A stretch of 64,000 nt of DNA from assembly GCF_002813455.1 (NCBI RefSeq), contig NZ_PHHE01000001.1, forward strand, positions 1 through 64,000, written 5' to 3'. This document shows, piece after piece, positions 1 through 10,407 of the stretch (its first letter is position 1; every line of letters begins with the position of its first letter). A program made the position numbers and the translations under genes. Source of the DNA: Pseudomonas baetica. Lineage in GTDB: Bacteria; Pseudomonadota; Gammaproteobacteria; Pseudomonadales; Pseudomonadaceae. Below the pieces are notes generated by a model. The model saw only the letters and a list, made by a program, of their open reading frames with translations. It did not search any database and was not told where the DNA came from.

Positions 1-2679
1 CTGCGAATACCGAGGTTGAGATCCATTCACTCGATGGCACGGTGGGTGGCGGTGTTCCATACAGCCTGGTGGGCAACAAGCCTTCGCGCTGGATCATCGA
101 CACTAGCCGGCTCGCTGGAGGCAACATCCAGTCCTGCGGGATCGGGTGGTGATCGTGGGGTCAGTGTTCTACTGGATCCGGCCACGAATGGACGGGTACT
201 GCTGGCCAATGGCAAGGGCGAAGTGCGCGAAGTCGATTTCACCGACCTGAGTGCTCGCGTGGTGTCCGAGGATGCGAGCAAGTGGCAAGCTCCCGGCCAG
301 GGAATAGAAAAACATCTGAAGGATCTGGCCAGCGCGCATCAGTTACATGGGCAGTACGTGGTAGTCGATAACTACCAGCACAACGGGCGCAATCTTGGAC
401 GCGCTTACTACGACGTAGCCAAGGACCGCATGATGTTCACCGACACCTCCGAAGTGAAGGCCGGGAAGGCTCAGCTCGGCGCGGTGATAGGTGACTACGC
501 CTACTTCCACGATGACGAGAGCGCAGCGGCATGGCGCGTCGATATCGCCAGTGGCAAGGTCGACGCGCAGTACACGCCATGGTTCAACGACAGCGTGGGC
601 AAGATCAGTCGATTGTGGGCGGAGGGCGGAGAGGTCTATCTGGCGCGTCGGTATCAGATGAAAGACGGCGAGGGCGAACTCGGTTACCGCCTCGTTGGTG
701 ATCGTATGGAACTGGTCAGCGCTGTCGGCGACGATGCTCTGCTCAAACTGTTGGCGCGTACCCGTCAGCATGGCGATGCATTCGTGAACTTGCTGCCAAG
801 GCTACGAAAGCTTCAGCACGCAGCGCGAAACTCCGGTTACAAGGTCGGTGGGCGGCTGATTCATCCGGTTCCCGCCGCCTTGTCACGGTGTATGGAACCG
901 ATGCGGCGGGCGTGGCGCATCGTTATGGATACGCACCGCCGATGGCACGCTGATCAAGCCGAATCTGGCACCGCCGGCTGATCATGTTCTGCGTTTTGAA
1001 GCGCACGAGAGCACCCGCAGTGCCTGGACAATTCCGGCCGATCTGTATTGGCGGGCAGTATTCCCCAGCCCGGCGGGCAGGAAGTGTTTTTCTTCTACAG
1101 CAGTCGCAAAAGGTCCTGTTCCGCCAGAACGGAGCAGGCCAGGCGATTCTCGATGCCACTCATCCAACGGCCTTGCGCATGGATATCCCGGAGCTGGCGA
1201 ACGTGTTGGCGCTGGAGGGCCAACTGCTTGTGGTCACTGTGGACGGGCGTGTGGCCCGGCTTGATGCGCAGGGCTCGCTGAGCTACGAGGCGTCAATGAG
1301 CATTGGCTAAAAGGGCGTCCGACGTGGTGGCTGGACTTGCCCAAGGTCACCGCACTGACGCCACCCTGGCCGTGTTCGGGGTCAAGGATCGCGACGGCCA
1401 AGGCGCGCTGTCGGTGTGGTACCACAGTGGTCGTGTGGTGGTTGCTGCGTCGTCATTGCAGGGCAAGCCATTGCAATTTGTCGGCTTTGAAGACGATGGG
1501 TCACGGCACGGCTGTTCGAATCCGGCAGCGGCAAACTTTATCTCCAGCCCTCCATGGCTGCGGATGCGTTGGCCACGGCATTCGGCAACGATGCAGTGCT
1601 GGATGCAGCGGCGAAAATTCCTGTCGTGAGCGAACTGACACCGACGATGCAACTCAAGTCAGTGCTGCAAGTCGAGAGTGGATTGCGTCTGACAACGCAC
1701 AGCGGCGAGATTTTGTTGCGCACCAACAAGGGCAACTTACAGCTGGTGGCAGTCGATGAAAAATGGCAGCAGGACAACCTGACGCGCTTGCCAAAAGCCC
1801 TTGCCGAGTTGGCCGGGCAGTGGCGGGCGAAGGGTGTGCTGACCTTGCAGGCAAAGCAAGTCGAGGCTGGTTCGATATCGACAGTGGCCAGATGTTCTCC
1901 GGCAAAGGCATCGCTGCCACGGACAACCTTGATTTTGTCGGGGTAGGCGAAGGCGAGCAGGCGGCCTATGTGTACAGTTCGACAGCCCAGGTTCTTTATC
2001 GGGTCAACAGCGAGGGCGCGCAGGCCTGGAATCACTTCACCGGGGTCGACCGTACCGATTCCTCCCTGTTGCTTCAGGGCACGGGGGGGGCAAGCGGCAC
2101 AGACGAACTGGCACCACCGCTGCTCACCGGGATCGCTACGCTGGTGCTCCATGGTGGCGGTGGTCACGATACTTACCGTCTGAGCGAGAAGGCTTGGGGC
2201 ACTACCGAACCATCGTCATCGACAATGAAGATTCAGGCCTGGCACTGGACCGCCTGATTCTGCCGCCGACCGTTTCGCCAGACATGCTGGTCAGCCGGCA
2301 TGGCGACGACCTGATTCTGACTGACTCAGCGACGGGCACCGCACTGATGATCCGTAAGGTGCTCGGCGAGCAGGCAGCGGTGCATCGTCACCTGCTGATT
2401 TCACTGAAAAGCAACTGGGACGTGATCGACATCAATCACCTGGTCAAGCACTTCGCTGAAAAGGAAAGTCTTCAGGACGGACTTGTCCAATTGTCCTGGA
2501 GCAAGCAGCAGTCCGCCAAGCCGTTAGATGAGGGGGGTGTTTTCGCACACACGAAGAGTCCAAATCTGGCCAAGTTAAACGGTGTCATGGCGGCTTTCCC
2601 TGATGAGGGCGGTAGCCGCGAGAAACTGCCGATGAACCGCCAGAGTGTACCAAGCGTTCTGGTGCCTTCCATGTCTTGA
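1..2679 (+). pseudogene. fitD: 3' end of a fitD/mcf-like giant insect toxin gene, frameshifted
   Basis: Coding-like translation runs along the whole stretch but hops between frames about ten times: frame 3 to about 145, frame 1 to about 845, frame 3 to about 930, frame 2 to about 1068, frame 1 to about 1110, frame 3 to about 1287, frame 2 to about 1360, frame 1 to about 1498, frame 3 to about 1868, frame 2 to about 2193, then frame 1 to the stop at 2677-2679. A glycine-rich GGGGHDTY segment near 2155-2175 resembles the RTX-type C-terminal region of Mcf/FitD toxins. The following genes match fitE, fitF, fitG and fitH in order, which is the main reason for the name. The 5' part lies outside the window. 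The broken frames mean no full-length toxin could be made from this copy, unless the indels are sequence errors. Family assignment is inference from recalled homologues and context. Confidence 0.62.
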
Positions 2680-2767
2680 TGGCGCAGAGGAGTTGACAGG
2701 AGGAGCGCAATGCTCCTTCTGTCGCTGGCGTACTTTCGATCCTTTTTTTGCGGAACAACCCAGCATC

Positions 2768-4189
2768 ATGAACCGATCAATAATTTTCTCACGGCAAGCC
2801 GTTGCCGGCTGGCTGCTGGTCGCTTGGCTGCCCGCCGCGCCAGCCATCGCTGCCACCAGCGATCTCTGGCAGGTCTACCAGGATGCTCAACAGAACAACT
2901 CCGAACTGGCCGCCGCCCGTTTTGACCAGGCTGCCCGGGCCGAGGCTGTGCCCCAGGCAAGGGCCGCATTGTTGCCGACGTTTTCGGCGGGTGCGGAGAT
3001 CAATAACAATGAGACCACACTGCAACAGCCTGCGCAGCAGACCGGCGCAGCCGGTACCAGTTATCAAGCGACGTTGAATCAACCACTGTTTCGCATCGAT
3101 CGCTGGTTCAGCCTCAAGGCTGCCGAGGCGCAAAGTGAACAGGCATTGCTGGAGTTATCAGCGGCCGAGCAGAAGCTGATGCTCGACAGCGCTCAGGCTT
3201 ATTTTGGCCTGCTCAAGGCGCAGGATGGTCTTGCCGCGAGCAAAGCCGAGGAGGCGGCGTTCAAGCGTCAGCTCGAACAGGCTGACAGAGGGCTGCAATT
3301 GGGGGTGTCTGATCGCACCGATGTGCTGCAGGCCCAGGCCAGCCATGACACGGCACGGGCCAGTCGAATCGTCGCGCAGAAACAACTGGACGATGCCTTC
3401 GAAGCCCTCGATACCCTGAGCCATCAGCAATATCCGGCAATCCAGGGCGTGCGCCACGATATGCCAGTGTTGCTGCCCACACCCAACGATGCACCCGCCT
3501 GGGTCAACACCGCCATGCAACAAAACCTGACACTGCTGGCGAGCCGGCAGGCCCTGGAAGCCGCGCAGCAAACCCTGAGCGCGCGCAAGGGCGGGCATGC
3601 GCCTACCCTGGATGCGGTGCTGCGTTATCAGACCGGCGACAACGATAACCTCGGCTACGGTAACAGCAGCCTCAGAGGTGGCGGTTATGGCGGTGATGTC
3701 GAGCAACGCTCGATCGGGCTGCAACTCAATATCCCGCTGTTCAGCGGTGGCCAGGTGAGTTCTCAGGTGCGCGAAGCGCATCACCGGCTGAACCAGCGCG
3801 ATGCTCTCAACGATAACCTGCGTCGCCAGGTGGTCGAGCAGACCCGAAATCTGCACCGCGGTCTCAACAGCAGCGTCGAACAGATTCAGGCACGTCGCCA
3901 ATCGATCATTTCCAACCAGGGCGCGGTGCTGGCCTCGCAGAAGGGTTTCCAGGTCGGTACGCGCAATATCGTCGATGTGCTGGAGGCCCAGCGTCAGCTC
4001 TACAGCGCTGTGCGCGAGTACAACAACAGCCGGTATGACTACATTCTCGATACACTGCGCCTAAAGCAGTCGGTCGGAACCCTGGCCCCTGAGGATCTTC
4101 GAGCGCTCTGCGACTTCCTCAAGCCGGACTACGATCCGGATCGTGATTTCCTGCCGCCGGAGTTCCCCCGCCAATTGGCGAGACGCTGA
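2768..4189 (+). CDS. fitE: TolC-family outer-membrane efflux protein, FitE-like
   Basis: Outer-membrane channel of a type I export system, the role proposed for FitE beside the FitABC exporter. The 473-residue product starts at ATG 2768 with a clear signal peptide: a basic start, a hydrophobic stretch and an AIAA cleavage region near residue 28. The reading frame is open 41 codons upstream, but only this start gives a signal peptide. The body has the alternating helical repeats of TolC proteins, with two related halves: SAQAYFGLLKAQ near residues 140-150, and VGTRNIVDVLEAQ followed by LYSAVREYNNSRYDYI near 395-430. It lies 88 bases after the broken toxin gene and 61 before the sensor kinase gene. 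The frame is intact, so it may outlive its original cargo. Confidence 0.85.
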   Translation: MNRSIIFSRQAVAGWLLVAWLPAAPAIAATSDLWQVYQDAQQNNSELAAARFDQAARAEAVPQARAALLPTFSAGAEINNNETTLQQPAQQTGAAGTSYQATLNQPLFRIDRWFSLKAAEAQSEQALLELSAAEQKLMLDSAQAYFGLLKAQDGLAASKAEEAAFKRQLEQADRGLQLGVSDRTDVLQAQASHDTARASRIVAQKQLDDAFEALDTLSHQQYPAIQGVRHDMPVLLPTPNDAPAWVNTAMQQNLTLLASRQALEAAQQTLSARKGGHAPTLDAVLRYQTGDNDNLGYGNSSLRGGGYGGDVEQRSIGLQLNIPLFSGGQVSSQVREAHHRLNQRDALNDNLRRQVVEQTRNLHRGLNSSVEQIQARRQSIISNQGAVLASQKGFQVGTRNIVDVLEAQRQLYSAVREYNNSRYDYILDTLRLKQSVGTLAPEDLRALCDFLKPDYDPDRDFLPPEFPRQLARR

Positions 4190-4250
4190 TCGAGGCGCAG
4201 CAGGTGGTGGAGGGTTACAGTGACGGGCAGGGTGATCAGCGGGGGATCCG

Positions 4251-7200
4251 ATGTTGCATAGATTAATGACGTTCTTTGATCGCCATAAAGTGTTTTGCTA
4301 CGCATTGGGCATAATCCTTTCCGTCGGTGGTGGGCTGCTGCTGGGCAATCTCTACCGCGCACAGGCCGAGCAGCGTTACCGGATCGATACCCAGGCCATG
4401 ACTGAGGACTATGCCGCGCGCCTTGGCACCTGGAACGCTGACGGTTTCGCCATTGGCGCACTGTCGATGCTCGGGCGGCATGCGCAGTCGCTTAAACAGG
4501 TGATCAGCGAGCCTGCGCCTTCGACCGCTTTGAAAGTAGAGGCCGCCACTCCATTGAAAAGCCTCGCCTTGGTGGTTGGCGCAGGTCATGCCTATGTCGT
4601 CAATCAGCAGGGTGTGATTGTGGCGGCGTACGATAGCCTTGGACGTTCGGTGGAAGGTTTGAACATAGGCTTTCGCCCCTATTTCAAGACCGCGATGCAG
4701 GGCAAGCCGACTGTCTACGGTGCCATCAGCCGCACACTGGGCCAGCGCATGTTTTTTATGGCGGCGCCGGTGTATGCCTCCAGCACCAGCCAGGATAAAG
4801 CTATCGGCGTGGTGGTGGCGGGCTTTGATGCACGGGTTCTGGACGCTGAGCTGAACAAAACCTCCCGCCACCATCTGCAGATGATTCTCTCGCCTGGTGG
4901 GGTCGTGCTGTCCTCCAATCTTTCCTCGCTCTTGCTCAAGTCTGATCGGTCGTGGTCACCTGAGACATTTACCGGTGATGTGCGCCAGCAATTTGGCAAC
5001 TACCCATTCACCAACGGCGTACCTGAACGGCTGCCGTTCGATGTCGAGCAACCGGTGGTGTCATTCGAGGGGCAGCGCTACGCCGTGTCCCGGACCAGTT
5101 TCGACTGGAACGACCCGAATGGTTCCTGGGCCGTTATCAGGCTGGACAGCCTGGATGCAGTCCTTTCCGAAGGTCAGTTTCTGTTGATCGAAGGCGCCAG
5201 TGCGCTGTTGTTATTCCTGATGTTTTGGGCTGGCCTGCGGCGGCTGACCGATGCTGTGCAACACAAGCGTGATATGCAACGTATCGAACAGAGTGAGCGG
5301 CGCCTGGACCTGGCGCTGCAAAGTGGCGCGTTGGGCTTGTGGGACTGGAATGTCAGCCTGGGCACTATCATCAACAACGATGTCTGGATGCGGATGCTCG
5401 GCTACAGTCAGCCGGAGCTTGATCGGACATTTGGCAATGGTCTGGAACGCTGGACCTGCCTGGTTCATCCCGAAGACCGTGAACCGACCATGACGAGGCT
5501 GATGGACCACCTCAATCATCGCGTCGGCGAGTATCGCGCCGAATACCGGATGCGTCACAAGAGCGGGCGCTGGTTATGGGTACTGGACATCGGCAAGGTC
5601 ATGGAACGCGACGCTCGGGGAGAGGCCATTCGTGTGACCGGGGTGCTGCAGGACATCACCCAGTCAATCGAAGTGCAGCGATCCATCGTGGACAGTCAGA
5701 CCAAACTGCAGTCGATGATTGCGAACATTCCCGGCGTTGTGTTTCGCAGTCTGCCCAGTCGTGAGCGCGAGATGGTATTTCTCAGCGATGCCATAGAAAC
5801 GCTCAGCGGCTACCCCGCGCACCATTTCCAGTCCGGGCATGCCTATCGGGAAATCGTTCACCCTGATGACCTGGAGATTTTCAACCGCAGCCTGGACAGC
5901 ACCAGCTATATCCTCGAATACCGGATCATTATGGCCAGCAACGAAGTGCGTTGGGTCTATGACAAGGGCCAGATCATCCAGAACAATGGCTTGCCGCAGT
6001 ACCTGGACGGGGTTATTTTCGATATCAGCGAGCGCAAGGCAGTGGAGGCGCAAGTACAGCAGTCACGCCAGGAGGCGGAGCTGGCGACCCAGGCCAAGTC
6101 CGAGTTTCTCGACAACATGTCCCATGAAATCCGCACGCCGTTGAACGCCATCATCGGCATGGCTCATCTGGTTCTGGGCATGCCATTGGAGAGGGCGCAA
6201 CGACAATACATCGAGAAGATGGATCGCGCGGCCAAGGGGTTGGTGAGTGTCGTCAACAGCGTGCTGGACCTGTCCAAGATCGAGGCCGGCAAGTTAAGTA
6301 TCGAACAGGTCAGCTTCGATCTTCATGAGATGGTTCAGGATGTGCTCGGCCTCATGAGTCAGCGCGCCCGTGAGCGGAACATCGAGCTGCGGCTGGATAT
6401 CCCTTCACACTTGAGTCGCGTCTATATTGGCGATCCATTTCGCCTCACTCAGGTGCTGATCAATCTGGTGGACAACTCGATCAAGTTTACTGACGTCGGG
6501 CATGTGACCCTCGGTGTGCGCCAACTGAGTCAATGGAGCGACACCGCGATGCTGTGCTTCAGCGTCGCTGACACGGGACTGGGCATGAGTGAGGAGCAGC
6601 GCATCCGCTTGTTCAGCGCCTTTGTCCAGGCCGACCCGTCCATCAGCAGACGGTACGGCGGCACGGGGCTGGGATTGACGATTTCCAGGCGCATTGTGCG
6701 TCTGATGCAGGGCGATATCTGGGTCAACAGCATCGAGGGGCAGGGCAGTGAGTTCAAGTTCACGGCCCAGTTGAAGTTGGCGCACCCTGCGTCGACCAAA
6801 GAACTGTCGCCCAGACCGGTTTGCTGGGCGGGTAATACCGGTGGTGTTACCACGCTCACTGATTCGGGAATGTCCACCTGCGACTATGCGCAGCTATTAG
6901 CCGGTGCGCGAATCCTCGTGGTGGAGGACAACCTGTTGAACCAGGAAGTGGTGGACGGGTTACTGCAACACGCCAAGGTCCACGTGGTGATGACGGAGAG
7001 TGGCGAAGAGGCGCTTAACCTCTTGATGCGCGACACACAGTTCGATGCTGTGCTGATGGACTGCCAGCTTCCCGTCATGGATGGCTACGAAACGGCCAGG
7101 CAGATTCGCCTTCATGCTCATTTGCAGAGGCTGCCGATCATCGCGGTCACGGCCAACATCCTGGCGGATGTGAAGGGCCGAGCCTTATCTGCCGGAATGA

Positions 7201-7928
7201 ACGATTGCATTACCAAGCCGTTGGAGATCAAGGCTTTCTACCGGACTCTGGTGTGCTGGATCAAAACGCGGGAATTGCAGGTGCTGCCGTCGGTCATTGA
7301 GTCACCGTCGGCGGCAATGGTGTCCCCCCCGGAGTCATTGCTGGCCCTCGACGGCTCGTCGATCAACACCGCACTTGGCCTTGCGGTGGTCAATCAGGAC
7401 GAAGCGCTCTACGCGCATCTACTAAGGATTTTTTATGCGGATAATCAGCAACTGCTTGAGCATCTCTGGCTTGCTCATGAAGCTTTGGACACGACCGCCA
7501 TCGGCCGTCTGGCCCACAGTCTGAGGGGGTGTGCCGGGCATATCGGGGCGACGGCGCTGCAAGAGGCTGCAGGATTGCTGGAAGAAGGCTGCACGCGCGA
7601 GGTTGATACCGCGTCGTTGATTCACCGCGTGGCTGACTGTCTACGGCCGGTGCTCGCCGATCTTGCCGATTTTACCGCCGAGGCGGTGCCCCCAACGGCT
7701 GTCAGTCGGCCTCTGATAAATGACGAAAAAGATCTGCAACTGGATCGACTTGCTCGTTTGCTGGTGGAGGACAATGCCGAAGCCCTGAGCCTGATTGATC
7801 GACTGTGCCAGCAAGACGACGGCGCCGGTTTGTGGGTTATCCAGGAACTGATCTATGACCTGGAGTTTGCCCAGGCCCACGCTTTACTGGTGCACTACCG
7901 CCAGTCGGTCACCGACCGCATGCAGTGA
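4251..7928 (+). CDS. fitF: Hybrid sensor histidine kinase with receiver and HPt domains, FitF-like
   Basis: Inner-membrane sensor controlling the Fit locus in known strains. The 1225 residues read in order: a membrane helix at about 15-35; a periplasmic Cache-like sensor region at about 40-305; a second helix at about 308-328; two PAS domains at about 350-470 and 485-600; and a HisKA domain with the H-box NMSHEIRTP (His625). The ATPase domain follows, with [15 protein letters not shown] and [10 protein letters not shown]. Then come a receiver domain (RILVVEDN, phospho-acceptor Asp937, TKPL) and an HPt domain with His1089 in LAHSLRG. All phosphorelay residues are present. In P. protegens, FitF is reported to act with FitG and FitH to switch toxin production on in insects. 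The 3' end overlaps the convergent LysR gene by 20 bases. Confidence 0.88.
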   Translation: MLHRLMTFFDRHKVFCYALGIILSVGGGLLLGNLYRAQAEQRYRIDTQAMTEDYAARLGTWNADGFAIGALSMLGRHAQSLKQVISEPAPSTALKVEAATPLKSLALVVGAGHAYVVNQQGVIVAAYDSLGRSVEGLNIGFRPYFKTAMQGKPTVYGAISRTLGQRMFFMAAPVYASSTSQDKAIGVVVAGFDARVLDAELNKTSRHHLQMILSPGGVVLSSNLSSLLLKSDRSWSPETFTGDVRQQFGNYPFTNGVPERLPFDVEQPVVSFEGQRYAVSRTSFDWNDPNGSWAVIRLDSLDAVLSEGQFLLIEGASALLLFLMFWAGLRRLTDAVQHKRDMQRIEQSERRLDLALQSGALGLWDWNVSLGTIINNDVWMRMLGYSQPELDRTFGNGLERWTCLVHPEDREPTMTRLMDHLNHRVGEYRAEYRMRHKSGRWLWVLDIGKVMERDARGEAIRVTGVLQDITQSIEVQRSIVDSQTKLQSMIANIPGVVFRSLPSREREMVFLSDAIETLSGYPAHHFQSGHAYREIVHPDDLEIFNRSLDSTSYILEYRIIMASNEVRWVYDKGQIIQNNGLPQYLDGVIFDISERKAVEAQVQQSRQEAELATQAKSEFLDNMSHEIRTPLNAIIGMAHLVLGMPLERAQRQYIEKMDRAAKGLVSVVNSVLDLSKIEAGKLSIEQVSFDLHEMVQDVLGLMSQRARERNIELRLDIPSHLSRVYIGDPFRLTQVLINLVDNSIKFTDVGHVTLGVRQLSQWSDTAMLCFSVADTGLGMSEEQRIRLFSAFVQADPSISRRYGGTGLGLTISRRIVRLMQGDIWVNSIEGQGSEFKFTAQLKLAHPASTKELSPRPVCWAGNTGGVTTLTDSGMSTCDYAQLLAGARILVVEDNLLNQEVVDGLLQHAKVHVVMTESGEEALNLLMRDTQFDAVLMDCQLPVMDGYETARQIRLHAHLQRLPIIAVTANILADVKGRALSAGMNDCITKPLEIKAFYRTLVCWIKTRELQVLPSVIESPSAAMVSPPESLLALDGSSINTALGLAVVNQDEALYAHLLRIFYADNQQLLEHLWLAHEALDTTAIGRLAHSLRGCAGHIGATALQEAAGLLEEGCTREVDTASLIHRVADCLRPVLADLADFTAEAVPPTAVSRPLINDEKDLQLDRLARLLVEDNAEALSLIDRLCQQDDGAGLWVIQELIYDLEFAQAHALLVHYRQSVTDRMQ

Positions 7929-8829
7929 GGAGCGCCTGACAGGCCGCCACACGCTCCTCACATACTTGCACCAGTCGACGGTGCAGGGCCCGCAACGGTT
8001 CGCAGATCTGCGAACGGTGCGACACCACCAGGTTCAGCGGGGCCGGATCCCCCAGCCAGCCGCCCAATAATGGCAGCAGGCGGCCGGCGGCCAAGTCGTC
8101 GGCGACAGTCAACAGCGGCAGGTAGATCACGCCATGGCCGGCCAGGGCCCAACGGCGGGCGGCGTCGCCATCGTCGCAGTGGAAGAGTCCCTGCACCCGC
8201 ACCTCTTCGACCTCGCCCTGGGCATGGAAACGCCAGCGCGATTCCGGCCGGCCGATGCTATGACTGATGATGCAGTCGTGTTCGCCAAGTTGCGCCGGGG
8301 TGACGGGTGCCGGGTTTGCGGCCAGATAAGCCGGGGCGGCACAGACAATGAAATGGTGGTGCTTGAGTACCGGCAGTTCCACCAGATCCAATGACAGGCT
8401 GCGGCCAAAGCGCAAGGCTGCGTCGAACTTTCCTTTGAGCAGGTCTTCTTCCTTGTCGCTCAGAGACAGCTTGATGTGCAGTTTCGGTTTCTCCTGCTTC
8501 AGTTGGGCCAGCAGGTCGAGCAACAGATGACGCCCCAGGTCTGAAGACACGGTGAGTTCGAGCATGCCGTCATCATGAGTCAACGAGCGCTTGCCCATTG
8601 CGAGGATCTTCAGAGCATGCTGCGCGCTTTCCAGATAGCGTGCGCCCTCGGAGGTGAGTTTCATGGTGCGGGTGGAGCGGGTAAACAACCGCACGCCCAA
8701 GCGGTTTTCCAGACGCTTGAGCGCCATGCTGGCAGCGGCGGGGGTGATGGACATGGCACGAGCAGCAGCCGACAGGCCTTCCAACTCGGCGATGAGTACA
8801 AACAGCTCTAGATCTTCCAGGTTGGCCAT
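7909..8829 (-). CDS. fitG: LysR-type transcriptional regulator, FitG-like
   Basis: A 306-residue LysR regulator. An N-terminal winged helix-turn-helix (LSAAARAMSITPAAASMALKR, residues about 19-39) is followed by a substrate-binding domain with the usual motifs CIISHSIGRPESRW and LAGHGVIYLP. FitG is the known activator of the fit genes. The gene is downstream of the response-regulator gene on the same strand with a 20-base gap, so the two are probably co-transcribed. It converges on the kinase gene with overlapping 3' ends. The order kinase / LysR / response regulator is what sets these apart from generic family members; alone, the protein would only be called a LysR regulator. Confidence 0.8.
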   Translation of the reverse strand: MANLEDLELFVLIAELEGLSAAARAMSITPAAASMALKRLENRLGVRLFTRSTRTMKLTSEGARYLESAQHALKILAMGKRSLTHDDGMLELTVSSDLGRHLLLDLLAQLKQEKPKLHIKLSLSDKEEDLLKGKFDAALRFGRSLSLDLVELPVLKHHHFIVCAAPAYLAANPAPVTPAQLGEHDCIISHSIGRPESRWRFHAQGEVEEVRVQGLFHCDDGDAARRWALAGHGVIYLPLLTVADDLAAGRLLPLLGGWLGDPAPLNLVVSHRSQICEPLRALHRRLVQVCEERVAACQALLTACGR

Positions 8830-8849
8830 AGTGAATACTCGCTGTTTGC

Positions 8850-9827
8850 TCAGAGGCCGGGAAAGTTAGAGGAGGCGGTGAGCATCGCCGCTGACAGTGC
8901 CTGCTGGTCACTGGGCAGGCATGACATCAGTTGCTGGTGATCGAGCATCTGCCTGAAGGCGTGGGCATGCCGTTGGGGTAGATCGATGCCGGGTTGCAGA
9001 AGCGCCAAGTGATAGATCAAGGCCAGGGTGAACAGGCGTGTCGACAGTGGCGTGGACTCGAGATCTTTAGCGCTTGCCCGACTATCGAGCAGAACGCTGG
9101 CGTGGCTGATGCTCCAGGCCTGGTTGAGCAAACGGTCTTCCGGGTCGACATGGTTGAGTATTTCCTCAATCAGCAACCGGCTATTGACGAGCGCCTGGGA
9201 AAGACTGGCATAGGGCTGATTGAGGCCGATCAACGCCAGGCAGGCAGCGCTGCGAAACTCCGCCGGGTCGCTTTCGACGACGCTGTTGTCGAGCAGGATC
9301 GTCAGGGTATCGAGGAGCGCATCCAGGCGAATGTGCGGGTTTTGCGCCAGCTGCAGCGCCAGTGCGCAGGTAAAACCGTCACGCATATTGCTGCCCGCTG
9401 ACGGCTCGGCGGCCGGCTGCGGGCTATGTAGCGGTTTGTCCCGGTACCCCAATTGCGCCGCCACCCGGGCCAGCACGACTGGCGGCGAAATCGGCTTGGC
9501 GATGTAGTCCGCAGCGCCAAGCAGCAAGCCAAGACGCTCGTCCTCAATGCTGCTGCGCGAGGTCAGGAAAATCACCGGAATGGTCGCCGTGGCCGGATGG
9601 TTCTTCAACTCACTGAGCACCTGGAAACCGTCCATGCCCGGCATGGTGATATCGAGAATGATCAGGTCAGGTCTGGAACTATGAGCCAGCTCGATCCCGC
9701 GTTCGCTGTTCTTGGCCAGCAGCACCTCATATTCAGTGGTCAGCGTCTTTGACAGCACGATCAGCGATTGCGGATCGTCGTCGATGGCCAGAACTGTATA
9801 GGAATTGGAGAGGCGCGCAGAGTGCAT
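8850..9827 (-). CDS. fitH: Response regulator, FitH-like
   Basis: A 325-residue protein with an N-terminal receiver domain (residues 10-130): acidic pocket IDDD, phospho-acceptor Asp59 in LIILDITMPGMDG, Thr/Ser in FLTSRSS and the conserved Lys in AKPI. The remaining roughly 190 residues are mostly helical and show no DNA-binding or cyclic-nucleotide motif that I recognise. This fits FitH, which is reported to repress toxin production by interfering with FitG rather than as a classical DNA-binding regulator. It probably receives phosphate from the neighbouring hybrid kinase; that link is inferred from position. First gene of a two-gene operon with the LysR gene. Confidence 0.78.
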   Translation of the reverse strand: MHSARLSNSYTVLAIDDDPQSLIVLSKTLTTEYEVLLAKNSERGIELAHSSRPDLIILDITMPGMDGFQVLSELKNHPATATIPVIFLTSRSSIEDERLGLLLGAADYIAKPISPPVVLARVAAQLGYRDKPLHSPQPAAEPSAGSNMRDGFTCALALQLAQNPHIRLDALLDTLTILLDNSVVESDPAEFRSAACLALIGLNQPYASLSQALVNSRLLIEEILNHVDPEDRLLNQAWSISHASVLLDSRASAKDLESTPLSTRLFTLALIYHLALLQPGIDLPQRHAHAFRQMLDHQQLMSCLPSDQQALSAAMLTASSNFPGL

Positions 9828-9901
9828 GGTATGTTGGCCTGTGCAAGGTAGGAGCGCAGTCTAGCCTATTTAACTTGAATCAATGAATCGCCCCGGATTT
9901 T

Positions 9902-10030
9902 CTAGACACCTTGCGAGCTCATTGCATAACGTTTTTCAAACTCCATCGGTGACAGCTGATTGTTGAAATATTCCTGGGCAGTAGAACGTTCGCAACTGAG
10001 CTGGAGAAAATTGAGCTCGTGGAAGCACTC
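9902..10030 (-). pseudogene. C-terminal remnant of an IS3-family transposase
   Basis: On the minus strand about 40 codons read into YFNNQLSPMEFEKRYAM and a TAG stop at 9902-9904. The phrase SPMEFE near the end is typical of the C terminus of IS3-family OrfB (usually SPVEFE). No start, catalytic residues or terminal repeats are present, so only a scar remains. It marks the edge between the Fit region and the variable region. Confidence 0.5.
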
Positions 10031-10407
10031 GATCAGTAAGCGCTCAACGAGTGCTTGTAGCGCAATACATGATTTAACAAGTGGGCGATGTCAGATGTTC
10101 ATAAGCAGCTCACGAGCCTGAGATTACTGGCTCAATGCTCTCGAAATTAACGCGCCTGTTCATCGATTGATGTTCATAGAGCCAGTATTCCCACCCGCTT
10201 TAGCCTCACTGTCCCAACCAATGACGATCCAATCAGGGAATGAGGGATGCTGTTTTTCAGAAAACACACTTTGGGTTCAGGATTGGAAAACAATGTTGCA
10301 GGGCGCACGGCGTAGCTAGGTAAGCTGCGCGCACGAAATTCAAATGCGCCCCTGCCCCCGGAGTGGTAGCGTGACCGGCTATTTCCAGCGGCGCAAGGAG
10401 GCATGGG
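10031..10407. other. Intergenic region without a recognised gene
   Basis: About 380 bases between the IS3 remnant and the large unknown gene. I see no convincing coding frame. The last bases hold a good ribosome-binding site (AAGGAGG at 10395-10401) that fixes the GTG start of the next gene. Confidence 0.6.
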
